Positions 12,028-22,900 of a stretch of DNA of 64,000 nucleotides are shown piece by piece. The stretch covers positions 19,317,501-19,381,500 of the forward strand of contig NC_079881.1 in assembly GCF_029227915.1 (NCBI RefSeq), given 5' to 3'. Source of the stretch: Hydractinia symbiolongicarpus (taxonomy: Eukaryota; Cnidaria; Hydrozoa; Anthoathecata; Hydractiniidae). The notes under the pieces are model-generated. The model did no database searches. It was not told where the DNA came from and worked only from the letters and a program-made list of their open reading frames with translations. Position 1 is the stretch's first letter. Every line of letters starts with the position of its first letter. Both the position numbers and the translations under genes were made by a program.

Positions 12028-12127
12028 GCCGTTGGAACTTCGGAAACTCCCTATTCAGCCAACAGGAACGGGGACGAAGACCGCTACTACTACGTTGCCG
12101 TCGCCGTTGGAACTTCGGAACTCCCTA
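12028..12127 (-). repeat. right Harbinger terminus, internally duplicated
   Basis: The terminal motif occurs twice in direct order: near 12029-12054 (GCCGTTGGAACTTCGGAAAC then TCCCTATT) and near 12103-12129 (GCCGTTGGAACTTCGGAACT then CCCTATTA). The outer copy is taken as the real TIR. The inner copy may be a subterminal duplication or a second element end. Confidence 0.55.
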
Positions 12128-13121
12128 TTATCGATTTTGGGGGACGAAATTTTGAACAAAATAAAATGCGAAAATTTAAAAAAAATTATGCCATGTTGTT
12201 TTTGTGATATATAAGAATGTTTTTATATTACATTGTTAGTTCTCTTTTAAATCAATTTCAGCGGATTTACTTTAGTTTTTCCAAATCTTAGAATCGATGG
12301 CGGGCAATTATGTGCATCACCACATAAACAAGCTGAAAGAAAAATTTGGTCCAATTTAGCCATACTTTTTTAATTAAAATTAGGACAATGAAGGTTACAC
12401 TAAATTAATTTGAATTTGTGTGCAGTGCGAAGTTATATAGCTAGTGTGGCATACCTTTTTAGAAAGCTGAAAGAACCATCTAACCGGTTATTAAAAAATT
12501 AAGTTTGTATCAGTGCTTCTGAAAAATTACTGTGTTGACCAACTTTTGTTAAAAAACTGTGCTGAAAGTGTGAAAAATTGCTTATTTTTTCTTGGCATGT
12601 AGTTAATTCCTAATTAAGATATAACTTTAGTTTTGATACAGAAAATTTTTTATTTTTAGTTAATCTTTTTCTGCAAAATATATGTTTGCAATGCTTTGAT
12701 ACTTTACGCAATCCCTCTTTTAGATAATCATGTGCGTAGCTGCTGCGCTGAATGGACAATATACAAAAAAGTGCAAATATAGACAAACATGGATGGAACA
12801 GATACCTTAATATACATCTAGTAAGTAGACATAGCTTGTTACATACTGAAATTGGAACCAACATGTCTGGTTAAAAAAAGTTCCCAAGATTAACATTAAT
12901 TTTTTTTAAGAAAAATAAAATAAGAAAAAAAAATACAAAAAAAATACAACTGATATTCCTTATATTGAAATATTTAGAAAGTAATCAATTCTTGCCCTGG
13001 AATTGTTGCCGTGAAATTTAGATAGATTTAGATATAATATTTACATGTTTAGCAAATAGCAGTTTCCTTTTCCTTCCGGTACCATAAATACCATAAATGC
13101 ATAAGTAAAGACTCCCCTGTC
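12128..13121. other. no feature seen
   Basis: AT-rich, with short frames lacking recognisable domains. It ends where the 3' terminus of a minus-strand USP1 copy begins. Confidence 0.4.
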
Positions 13122-14260
13122 ATGATTATGAGATAAAAAGACAGCAAGCTGTGTTGATGGAACTGGTCTAACGACCCTTGAAGTTAAATTGTAGAGGTAA
13201 CACCCTCTAAAGATCAAAACGCAGTGTAAGATCTCCCTTTTTGCAAGAATAGTCTGTAGATTCAAGGTAAATGAACCAAACAACCCTCTCTACACAATAA
13301 AATACGTACAACTAACGATCGTTACACAAAAACAGACAACATCAAAACAGAAGACAGATATCATGACAACAATACAACAGAACAGAATTTACTATAGATA
13401 AATATAAAACTATATATATGAGCAGAAAACCACCCAAGCGCCAGGACTTGTGAACCTGGCAGTAGCTTTCCACATGTGTTAGGCGATCCCAACACTCAGT
13501 CTTACATGGGTAGTTGTGGCTTTGGACCGGCCTGAAGACAGTGGAGTAATCTTCGTGGATGTAAAGTCACGGAAACAAGAAATATAGAAATGAAAACCCC
13601 TTATATAGCTTCTTCCTAACATCAGGTATAGCAAGATCGTTAACCCTTAGCCTCCCTACAGAACCGGGTTTATAAGAAGGGTCTTTACACCCAAAGACAA
13701 GGCCATTGCCAAGCCCCCTTGCTAAGCTTCTTATAATTGCGTTCTAGATAAGCAGCGAGTGAGGCAACTTATAAATTAACGGTAAACTGCATCTGAAACA
13801 AACAGCAGGGGTAATTTAAAACCGCTAGGAAAAAAAGATCCCTCCCCTTTTGGTATAATGTACTCCACTATTTAAATGTTGGCAAAAAATAACACATACA
13901 TTGTGGAATTATTTAGATCAGATGGCTGGACACTAATCACTAGCCTATCACTACACCCTGATTTCTTATGTAAGGCCAATAGTGACACGCCGCCAGTGTG
14001 CCTGAATGATAAATAGTGCCGGTTAATTTATCAGAGAAAGGCGGAAGAGTCTAAAACTGTGGTGGATTTAGACAACAGAGACATTATCAGCAAGACGGAC
14101 TTGGCCATGGGGGAGAACAAGACCAAAGTGCAGGAGTTACAGATAATGCTTGCAGGATAGAATTAGCATAGCATTTATTCCCTTTAACAATCAGGCCAGC
14201 ATTAGTTGATTTGGCTGGAGTGCTGTTGGTAGGCGGTTCTGAGCATTCTTTTGTTTCCTT
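13122..14260 (-). mobile_element. USP1-type copy with internal deletion
   Basis: Minus-strand copy of the USP1 element. Its 5' portion (about 14260-14040) encodes the proline/threonine linker EPPTNSTPAKS and the USP Cys box, read as GNKCYANSILQ; the usual GNTCYANS has Thr changed to Lys before the catalytic Cys. The sequence then jumps, near 14035, to the His-box region (HSGTLAA..HYW), so the whole zinc-finger and palm part is missing relative to 27850-28480. The 3' region (13960-13122) matches 28650-29495 closely, including the CUUG hairpin at 13141-13152. It is non-coding as a protease and shows that the 3' region persists without the enzyme. Confidence 0.7.
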
Positions 14261-14442
14261 TATAGCATTTTTTTTCACGTAAGTAAAAGTTTAAAGTTTC
14301 AGCCAAAAAAGAAATCATAGGGTGATTGGCATATTTAATCATATATTATATACTAATAGAGAATTTTTTCATAAAATATTTTCATTCATAACTACTTGCA
14401 ATGCGTTTAAGTATAAATCGATTCCATGAGCATTTGAAGAGA

Positions 14443-14803
14443 GAAAATAATTTACAAAGAGATGGCAAGCCACCGCAATGATGAACTCAACCTGTTAGGT
14501 CTTTGTAAATAAGTTAGAGGTTGTACTCCTTTAGAGAAGATGCCTCTAAAAGCACAATTCTCCCTTTTTACAAAGAATTAATTTGAAAAAGAAATATTAA
14601 AAAATAAAAAGGACACAACATATTGAAAAGATGAACAGAACTTTAACCAAGGGCAGGTAAGTTTCGACCCATATTTCTGAACCTAAGTACCCTGGATGTC
14701 TAGCTGGGTCACCTCGAATAGGTCCGCGGACGGTCATCAGCAGAAACTAGACATCCCTATCTTCCTAAAGTAAACTTTGACCACTTTCTGTTTAACTGAT
14801 TTT
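14443..14803 (-). mobile_element. USP2-type 3' end, solo remnant
   Basis: About 360 bp equal to the 3' region seen at 5040-5400 and 45590-45956, with no protease sequence left. It contains the 10-bp-arm stem block (arms 14694-14703 and 14747-14756) and the terminal CUUG hairpin (14462-14473). An extreme 5' truncation fits non-LTR retrotransposition. Confidence 0.7.
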
Positions 14804-15004
14804 TCGTATAAACTAATGGAAAAATGAGGGTTTTCCATGTCAACTGATTGAAATTATTTATGACATCGTGGAATAAAAAGAGAGAAGTATTATGATATAT
14901 TTAACCTTTGAACATCATCACTAAAAAAGAATATAGGTGGATTGGATGAATCAATGGTTAAGAAGCCGTGAATCTATGTCAGCAATGTCTTGCACAGATT
15001 CTGA
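14804..15004. other. short spacer, no gene seen
   Basis: AT-rich sequence between the USP2 remnant and a dispersed repeat. Confidence 0.35.
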
Positions 15005-15345
15005 ATGTAACATGAGCATAGGAGTAACTATATCGCAATGCAGATATAACTTAACTAGCCTTTTAAGACAGAGATGTTAATGAAAAAAGCAGGTTTTTCT
15101 CCGAAGAAAAAAAGCAACTGGAGAACTTCTGTATTCTACTCTTTACAGGGATGGTCGAAGAGCTAATGGATTTCGACTGCAATGAAACAAACACCTATGA
15201 ATGTGGAAACATGAGGATTGGTGAGATTCACTTATGCTTGGGACCTGGTGCGGCCCCTTGAGTAAGCACCCCCTGCCTCCTGCAAGACACCAGCCACATT
15301 CATTGACACCATCCGCCAAACCAATAACTTTTGTTAAAACGTTGG
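15005..15345 (-). repeat. dispersed repeat R1, copy 1
   Basis: About 340 bp on minus matching 49190-49545 on plus. Shared landmarks are a start reading ttattggttt followed by a gtcaatgaatgtggctggtg block, a cttgcaggaggcaggggatg block, and an end near a tctgcattgcgat block. A frame gives VNECGWCLAGGRGCLLKGPH in both copies, but the rest is not conserved as protein. It is probably a non-autonomous element or an exon-sized fragment of one; the family is unknown. Confidence 0.6.
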
Positions 15346-15628
15346 AAAAAGAACAGTCAACAACTACATCCATAGCAGCAATCGGTTCCGCGGGCAGTCG
15401 AGGCATTGAATTGGGTGCAGTGATTGAGAGCAGACGTGTTTTTTGAGCTGAAGAATTTTTCTAGTAAAACTAAAAAATATTTTTGTTGTAATCGTTAGTT
15501 TAATTTAATTTAAATTTTTTAATCATAATGGCATCAATTGAATAGATAACCGAACTCATGAAAGAAAAGTTTGAGATTCAAGAACAGTAATTGTTAAACA
15601 TAATTGCAGGCAACCTTTTTCAAATAAC

Positions 15629-18485
15629 ATGCACAAAATTTGGGAGGGTGTTCGTAGCATTATTTCTACGAAACCGTCGAAATCTAATATTCCTACCTCC
15701 ATTCACGTTGACGGTAAACTTGAGACAAACCGTATTGAGATTGCCAATAGTTTTAATGACTTTTTTACATCCATAGCAAATTCTATTAGGAACAAAATTC
15801 CACCTACATCCAAGAGGTACTCTGACTACCTCAAAAACCCAAGCCCAGACTCAATTTTCTTATCACCTGTTACCGAAGAAGAAATCATCAGGATTATTGG
15901 CAACATCTCTCCAGGAAAATCTTCTGGACCAAACAGTATTCCAATCAAAATTCTAAGATTGTTGGAAAATGATATTTCCAAACCTATATCAATTTTGATC
16001 AATCTTTTGTTTGAATCTGGTATCTTTCCTAGATCTTTAAAAACATCCAGAGTGGTGCCTGTTTACAAAAACAAAGGTTCTTCTATAGATGTGTCAAATT
16101 ACAGACCAATCTCATTATTGTCAAACATTGAGAAAATCTATGAAAAGGTTATGTACAACGGAATCATAGGCTTTCTCAACAACCATGATATCCTATATCC
16201 CAAACAGTTTGGATTCAGAAAACAGCATTCAACATCACAGGCTGTGCTTGAAAAAGGTTTACAATACAGCAAGCTGCACTGAAGTATCTTGTCTACAGGG
16301 ACGGTGGATGTAAATAAAATTGGGATTAGGCTCCCAGAAGAAGGTGCTGAATACACTTTCTTGCTTATTACAAGCATGAGTACTGTCCAACTTGGACCTA
16401 TAACTATTCACTGAGAAAATCTTAAAGAGAAAAAACAATCCTTCAATCACAAACAATACGACACAAGACAGATCTAACAACATAAACGGACTGGTTACAG
16501 AACAAACACAAATGGAAAAAATGTATATGTCAAAAATATATAATATAAAAAAAGAATTATATAAAACCCTCCTGTGCGCCAGAACTTGTGACTCTGGCTG
16601 TAGCTTTCCACATGTGTTACAGGGCCCCAACACTCAGCCTTACACAGGAGGTTGTCATGACAGGACCAGCCTGTACATATTTTGACTAAGGACAGCAGGG
16701 TTGTCAAGCCTGAAGACCAAGTTAGTAAACTTGGGCACCTTACTGAACTGGGGTAAAAAGTGGGGTCGTTACACCCAAAGACAAGCTGAAAGCAAACCCC
16801 CTTGCTAAGCTTCTTTTAAGTTACCAGAGAAGAGTGAGCTGAACTCTTTACCCTCTGGGTATTGACGGCAAACTGGTTCGAATGAACGAGCTGGGGTAAT
16901 ATAAAACCGCTCGGATTTACATTTTCCTCCCCCATGACCCTGGAAGTACAGGTTTTATAAACGTAATGATAAATGTATCAGAAAGAAAGAAAAAGCGGAT
17001 CAACAGCGAACGTAACAAAGAATATAACATGAATTGTTGTTGAGAATAGGTGGAGAGCATTTGCAAACCGCTCTATCATTGCAGTGGTACCAAGAATTTG
17101 TGGCAGGATCCTTAACATAAGCCCAATAATGACCTGCGGTTAATGTACCGGAGTGATTAATTGTTGCTAACAATGAGTAGTTCTGATTAAACATTGTGTC
17201 CGTATCACTGACGAGAGGTAGTTGCAGGAGAGAGTCACGTAAAGAAACACATTCAACAACTCTGTTGTCTTTTACCAGATGTTCACCATGTTTTAAAAAC
17301 CTTTTAAGATGCAGGAATAAGATTTTACTACTCCTGCTGATTTGCGTTTCTCTAGTATAGTTGAACGCATTAGACATTGCCTTGACAAAGGTGAGCTTGC
17401 CTGTGGAGTGTTTGTTGACTTACAAAAAGCTTTTGATACTGTTGACCACAAAATCCTTCTATCCAAGCTAAATCACTATGGTATTCGGGGAAAAGCAAAT
17501 GATTGGTTCAGGTCTTATTTAACTGGTCGTCTCCAGTATGTCTCAATCGGTGAATTCAAATCTCAACTTAAAGCCATTCTACATGGTGTGCCTCAAGGCT
17601 CTGTTCTTGGTCCGCTGCTGTTCTTGTTGTATATTAATGATCTGCATAATTGTATCAAATCGTCAGAGACCTATCATTTTGCTGACGACACTCATCTGCT
17701 GAAATTCTCAAAATCACTAGAATCCCTTTGTAGAGGGATGAATGCTGATCTTAAACGCCTTGTGTGTTGGCTTAACGCCAACAAAATATCACTGAACTCC
17801 AGCAAAACAGAGTTTCTTGTATTTAGATCCCAATCTCGTAGGCTTGAATTTTTACCTTTTTTGATTCTACCCGGTAGCGCTTACCTAGCGGGATCCTAGC
17901 AAAAGTGTGAAATACCTGGGTGTTCATGTTGATGAACATCTTTCCTGGAAGTATCATGTCTCATCTGTAGCTACTAAACTTCAAAGAGCCAATGTGATGT
18001 TATCTAAAATTCGTCACTATGTTCCCCTAAAATCCCTGCTAAACATTTACCATGCTATCTTTAGTTCTCACTTAAGCTATGCTTGCCAAGTATGGGGCAC
18101 TCGAGACACCACAGTAGCCCACAGAATAATTACCCTCTAAAAGGCTGCCCTTAGGCTGATCACCTTCAGTGAACCAAGATCCCCATCTTTGCCTATATTT
18201 GCAGAACTTGGAATTCTTAAATTCTTCGACCAAGTTAAAGTCCTTAACATTCAATTTATCCACAAATTCCTAAACTCTAACCTCCCATCTGACACACTTA
18301 CCTCACTCAAATTTGATCGAATCTCACACTCTCATAAACTAGATGTAACACAATTGGTTTGCTTATTGAACCAACAGTTAACACATCGACGTTTGGATCT
18401 TTTTCATTCTCTAGAATCTCCACATTACAGTGGAACAATCTGCAAAGAAATTATCCTGATACTAACCTCACAAACTGTAAATTAA
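15629..18485 (+). pseudogene. LINE E reverse transcriptase, interrupted
   Basis: The frame 15629-16250 has the pre-RT region, then GKSSGPNSIPIKIL, YRPISLLSNIEKIYEKVM and FGFRKQHSTSQAVL. It resumes after the USP1 insertion at about 17349 with SIVERIRHCLDKG, motif A VDLQKAFDTVDH, GVPQGSVLGPLLFLLYINDL and catalytic FADD. A frameshift near 17880 leads to VKYLGVHVDEHLSW. Further frames (17907-18140, 18189-18485) give the thumb and C-terminus, with a stop near 18140. The pieces together make an otherwise complete CR1/L2-like RT. It is inactive because of the insertion and at least two later lesions. Confidence 0.8.
16251..17345 (-). mobile_element. USP1-type copy, 5'-truncated, inserted in LINE E
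   Basis: Minus-strand insertion interrupting the LINE E RT between QAVL and SIVERI. Its 5' end (17345) is inside the USP domain and its 3' end (about 16251) coincides with the USP1 3' terminus. The coding part (17377-17000 frame) has LFLHLKRF, the His box GTLTAGHYWAYV and HCNDRAV, ending in a stop near 17000. The 3' region matches 28650-29495, and the CUUG hairpin lies at 16266-16277. Insertion into another element, with a random 5' and a fixed 3' end, is direct evidence that the USP unit moves by itself. Confidence 0.8.
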
Positions 18486-19479
18486 GCACAATCAAATCCC
18501 TAGCTTCAAGTTTCTACATGAGTCAATACATCAACTAGCTTTCTTCTTCATTATTTTGTCTCATTACTTTTTTCTATTTGACTATATGGTACTGAATTTT
18601 CATTTATACTAATTATAATCAATAATGCTTTTTCATTTTAATCTTTGTAAACTTACATTATTTACTGACATGAATATATTTCACATTTTTCTTGGTGGCT
18701 TTCTCCTTTTAGCCTTGGCTATCGGGAAAGTCTCCTTCCTAATTGCTAATTTATTCTTTTAGTAATGTAAATTGTCATTTCTTAGGTAAATAAATGTTTA
18801 CTTACTTTACTTACTTACTTACTAGGCAACGCAAAAATTGTAACTGAAAAAATTGAAAAACTGACAGAGCAAGTAAAAAGTTTTAATGAAAGAATCGAAC
18901 TAATAGAAAACAAACAAAAGGAATTGGAATGATCAACGGTTGGTGAATTTAAAACAAGCCTTGAATTTACGCAAGGGTTAATTGATGACAAAATAAAGAA
19001 CATGGATAAAGCATTAAACGAAAAGATTGAAGAGATTAAACAAACGAACGAACAGCAACGAGTAACAAAAGAAAAAATATACGTAGAAAAACAAACAGAA
19101 CTGAAACACAAAATACGAACACTAGAAGACAGAAATCGTCGAAACAATCCTCGTATAGATGGGATTTGTGAAACAGAGGGAGAGAATTCAGAGGAAATCG
19201 AAGACAAGGTACAGAGGTTGTTTAAAAATCGATTAATCATCACAAAAGACATAGGCATTGAAAAAATCCATATATACCACAAGATAACGCCAGACCACGG
19301 ACAATAATATTTAAATTACTGAATTACAAAGACAAACTCCGAATATTAAAAAATGCTAACAGATTAAAGGACACGAACATCAACATTAATAAGGATTTTT
19401 CGGATGCAACAAACGAAATAAGAAAGGAATTGAGAGTACAAATGAAAAAAGACAGGGAAAACGGAAAATTCTCGTGAAT

Positions 19480-19620
19480 TGTTTATGATAGACTGATCAC
19501 AAGAGAATTCAAAGAGAAAAATACAGGTGATACTACCTCACTTTTTTATTTTTTTATTTTAGGAAATAAGAAAATATTATACAGAGGTGGCAAGCCATTG
19601 TATAACAACTTAACATAAAA
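19480..19620. other. LINE A ORF1-ORF2 junction
   Basis: Contains a pyrimidine-rich tract and, near 19575-19600, a short stretch (agaggtggcaagccat) resembling the reverse complement of the USP2 3' terminal hairpin. Too short to call as an insertion. Confidence 0.3.
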
Positions 19621-19984
19621 ATGGATAATAACGCATCTTTTTTCGACATATTTAACTCTAACTTAACATTGAACGACATGACTGATCCAGACTTGAATTA
19701 TTTTAAAAATCTAAAAATTGAAACTACTAACTTTTCTCCGATTGAAGCAAAAACTCATCTTGCGAAATGTAAAAACAAATTTTCGTTGCTTAACATTAAC
19801 ACAAGAAGTATAAGTAAAAACTTCGAAAATCTGAAAACATTGTTATGCAACCTTTTAGTTTTCGCTTCACATACTTGAATAAATCGCTGCTTTGCACACA
19901 AAAAGTACTCAAAAAGTTGCTCAAAGGTGAGGTGCATATATTGTGAAATTCTGGCATCAATTCGTCCAACGGTTCCAGAGAAAA

Positions 19985-22900
19985 ATGAGAAAAACGTCAG
20001 AAAACAGACCATCCTTGAGATTGACGCTACTCTCTACAATCTTCCTCTCGCAACTTCTAATCCGTAAGTGTCAGTTTATCACTTCAAATGGTATCGAATC
20101 TCACGAAACCACTTACGGGAGCATCCGAGAAACATTTACCGTAACTTTATTATGGGCTCAAGGTACGAAACTGCAAACGAGAAAGTTAAACAATAAACAC
20201 TTACTTCATCTACTCCTCTACCTCTCTGCCGATATTGAACCAAACCCAGGTCCTTCACCCTGTCAATACTGCTTCAAAACTGTTCGTTGCAATCAAAAGA
20301 GACTCCGGTGTACTTCCTGCATGAACATCTGTCACGCTTCATGTACAACAGTCAACTGCAAACCACTACCATCCAGAGAGGAAACACCCTGGATCTGTTC
20401 AAAATGCACGCATTCAGAACTACCCTTCCAAAATATATCCACTGATCAGAATCCACCTGTTGAAGTAGAACCTACTGCAGACTGGAAAGTTTCAAGCGAA
20501 CACATCAAAGCTCTTCGTGATAATCGAAATCACACATCAATAGCGACCATCAACACACAAAGTCTTCTTTCATCTCTCACCGAATTCAAACAAATGATTG
20601 AAGACTACAATTTCGATATCGTCTGCGTAACAGAAACATGGCTCCAGAACAAAACTCAAGAAAAATATGTTCAAATCCCAGACTATGTATTCAAAGGTAA
20701 CCATCGAGGAAGTAAGGGTGGAGGTGTAGGAATATACTTAAAAGAATCAATAACCTTTAAAGAACGAACTGATATTCCGAAAATTGATCCTTCCATCGAA
20801 CAATTCTGGGTTGAAGTCAACGGTAAGAACAAAAACTCTCACTATCTCGTCGGATGCATATACCAACCAAGCTCCAAAGAAGGCGAGAAAAGAGAATGGT
20901 GTGACAAATTCGAACATCTCCTGAGTCAAGTTTACGCAAAATGGCACGGTCCAATCGTCATTTGTGGTGACTTTAATATCGACCTTCTCACTAAATCGGT
21001 CAGTCAAGAAACATATATGAACATTTTGAATACGTTTGACTTATCGCAGCATGTTACAAAACCAACAAGAAAAGATAAGACCTTAATCGACCATATCTCG
21101 ACGAACCTACCTGAGAAAATCATCCACCAGAACGTCATCAAAACCGACGAAATAAGTGATCATGACCTCGGTTACGTCATTATAAACATTCGCAAACAGC
21201 GGTTCGAACCAAGATACAAAGTCATTCGCGATGAAAAACGTTTTTCGCTAAATGACTACATTACTGACTTTTCGCAACTACCGTTTAACATCGTTTACGC
21301 AGTAGACGATCCGAACGACAAAGTATCAATGCTAAACCATCTGATTACTGAATGTTTATCACGACACGCTCCATTGAAACGTACCAGATTCACAAGACCT
21401 CCTGCTCCCTGGATGCAAGACCCTATAATCAACAACTCCAAAAATGCTCTCGAAGAGATACGAAAAACCAAATCTAGAGACAACAGTGAATACGTTAAGC
21501 TCCGAAACAACCACAAAAAAATTATCAGAAAAGTCAAGTCAAAATTCATTCTAAAATCGTTATCATCGAGTAATCCTAAGGAAGTATGGAAAACTATCCA
21601 CAGGATTCTCAAACCACCAACCGCTAGAATAAAGTTTGATCCTGATAAACTGAATGATCACTATACCACACTCGCATCTCGTCTTTGCGAGAAAGAAAAC
21701 GTTCCCTTGAATCACAAACAGCTCATATCTGCACTACCACTTGATACCGAACAGTTACTACAAATGCACGAAACAACCTATGAAGAGGCAAACAAGATCA
21801 TTCGAAATCTTCGGAGTGACTGCTCGAGCGGCCATGATAACATCCCTGTCAAATTCCTGAAGCCAGTCCATGACTACATCACATCCCCACTTGTTCACAT
21901 CATAAACAGTTGCATCACCACAAGATCATTCCCTGATCTATGGAAACTGACACGCGTCTGTCCAATTCCAAAAGTTGCGAATCCAACAGTGGCAAAAGAC
22001 TTCCGTCCAGTCTCCATCTTACCAATCCTATCAAAAATCTTCGAGAGAGTAATCTTGAACCAAATACTAACCTTCGTCGAATCCAAAGTATACAACACGA
22101 CACAATCAGGATTCCGAAAAGGACATTCCACCACCACTCTTCTCTTGAAACTGCGTGACGATATTGTAAAAGCAATGAACAAAAATGACATAACCATCGC
22201 AGTAATGATCGATTATTCCAAAGCGTTCGATACCATCGACCATTCAATATTGGTACGCAAACTGAGCCGATTAGGATTTGGACAATCAATTATTTCACTT
22301 ATCGTCAGTTATCTGTCGAACAGAAAACAATATGTACAGGTCGATGACCGAAAATCCCAAACCAAAAATATTTTCTTCGGAGTGCCGCAAGGAAGTATCC
22401 TTGGCCCGATTTTATTCAACATATACGTTACCGACCTACCAAATGAAATCCAAACACCCTCCATCCAATATGCCGATGATACGACCCTTTGCAAATCATG
22501 TCCCAAACAAAACCTTTTCGAATCCATCAAGGCAATTGAACTAGACCTAACATCACTATGCAACTGGTCGAGAGATAATGGTCTGATTTTCAACAGCGAC
22601 AAATTACAAATGATGGTTATTCGAAAACCCAGATCACTGCCATCAGATCGATCCTACCTCCTACGTTCAGAAGGCCGATCAGTAAGACAAGAACTGTATG
22701 TCAAGATACTCTGTATCCAAATGGACGAAAACCTCTCCTGGTTACCTCAAGTGAATTATGCAACAAAGTCAGCTTACGCAAATTTACAAACGATAAAAAG
22801 GTTTAAGAGATTCACCCTGTATAGAGTTCGGAAAACACTCGCGGAATCTCTTGTCCTCTCCAAACTGAGTTATTGCAATACCGTGTACGCTCAAATTCCG

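Larger units (their letters stand above)
9991..12127. mobile_element. PIF/Harbinger DNA transposon, degenerate
   Basis: The unit contains the two genes expected of PIF/Harbinger elements, convergently arranged: a Myb/SANT-like accessory protein on plus (10152-10855) and a DDE transposase on minus (11993-11075). They are bounded by imperfect terminal inverted repeats at 9991-10028 and about 12091-12127. The ends read TAGCGAGTTTCCGAA and, on the other strand, TAGGGAGTTCCGAA, both followed by a CGGCAACG-type block. Harbinger makes 3-bp TSDs (TWA); the flanks here read AAG and TTA, so the TSD is not preserved or the exact ends are off by a few bases. Both genes carry frameshifts. Confidence 0.7.
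15615..18824 (+). mobile_element. LINE E (CR1/L2-group), 5'-truncated, inside LINE A
   Basis: Flanked by GGCAAC at 15609-15614 and again at 18825-18830, a direct repeat of 6 (or 7 with the preceding A) that looks like the TSD. The 3' end is a run of TTAC repeats (18799-18822) after a short 3' UTR. The 5' end starts just before the RT domain, so the endonuclease is missing. The element is itself interrupted by a minus-strand USP1 copy (16251-17345). Confidence 0.8.
15528..19480 (+). pseudogene. LINE A ORF1 (L1-ORF1p-like), interrupted
   Basis: The first 29 codons (from ATG 15528; contains ITELMKEKFEIQ, with two stops) end at LLNIIAGN. After the 3.2-kb LINE E insertion the frame resumes at 18825 with a long charged coiled coil (to about 19130). 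An RRM-like block follows, containing EDRNRRNNPRIDGI, a phrase typical of L1-type ORF1 proteins, then IGIEKIHIYHKI. ORF1 proteins coat LINE RNA as trimers. An in-frame stop lies near 18931 and the end (19310-19480) is frameshifted. Confidence 0.65.

Noticed and set aside
14640-14760. Possible hammerhead ribozyme in the USP2 3' region (CTGATGA and GGTCGAAAC both present)
   Set aside because: CTGATGA is not conserved (CTGGTGA at 45642, CTGAAGA at 63560), the bases next to the two core motifs do not form stem II, and no cleavage triplet with a closing stem III/I is visible.
15234-15446. Open frame on plus over repeat R1
   Set aside because: Not conserved with the second R1 copy in this frame.
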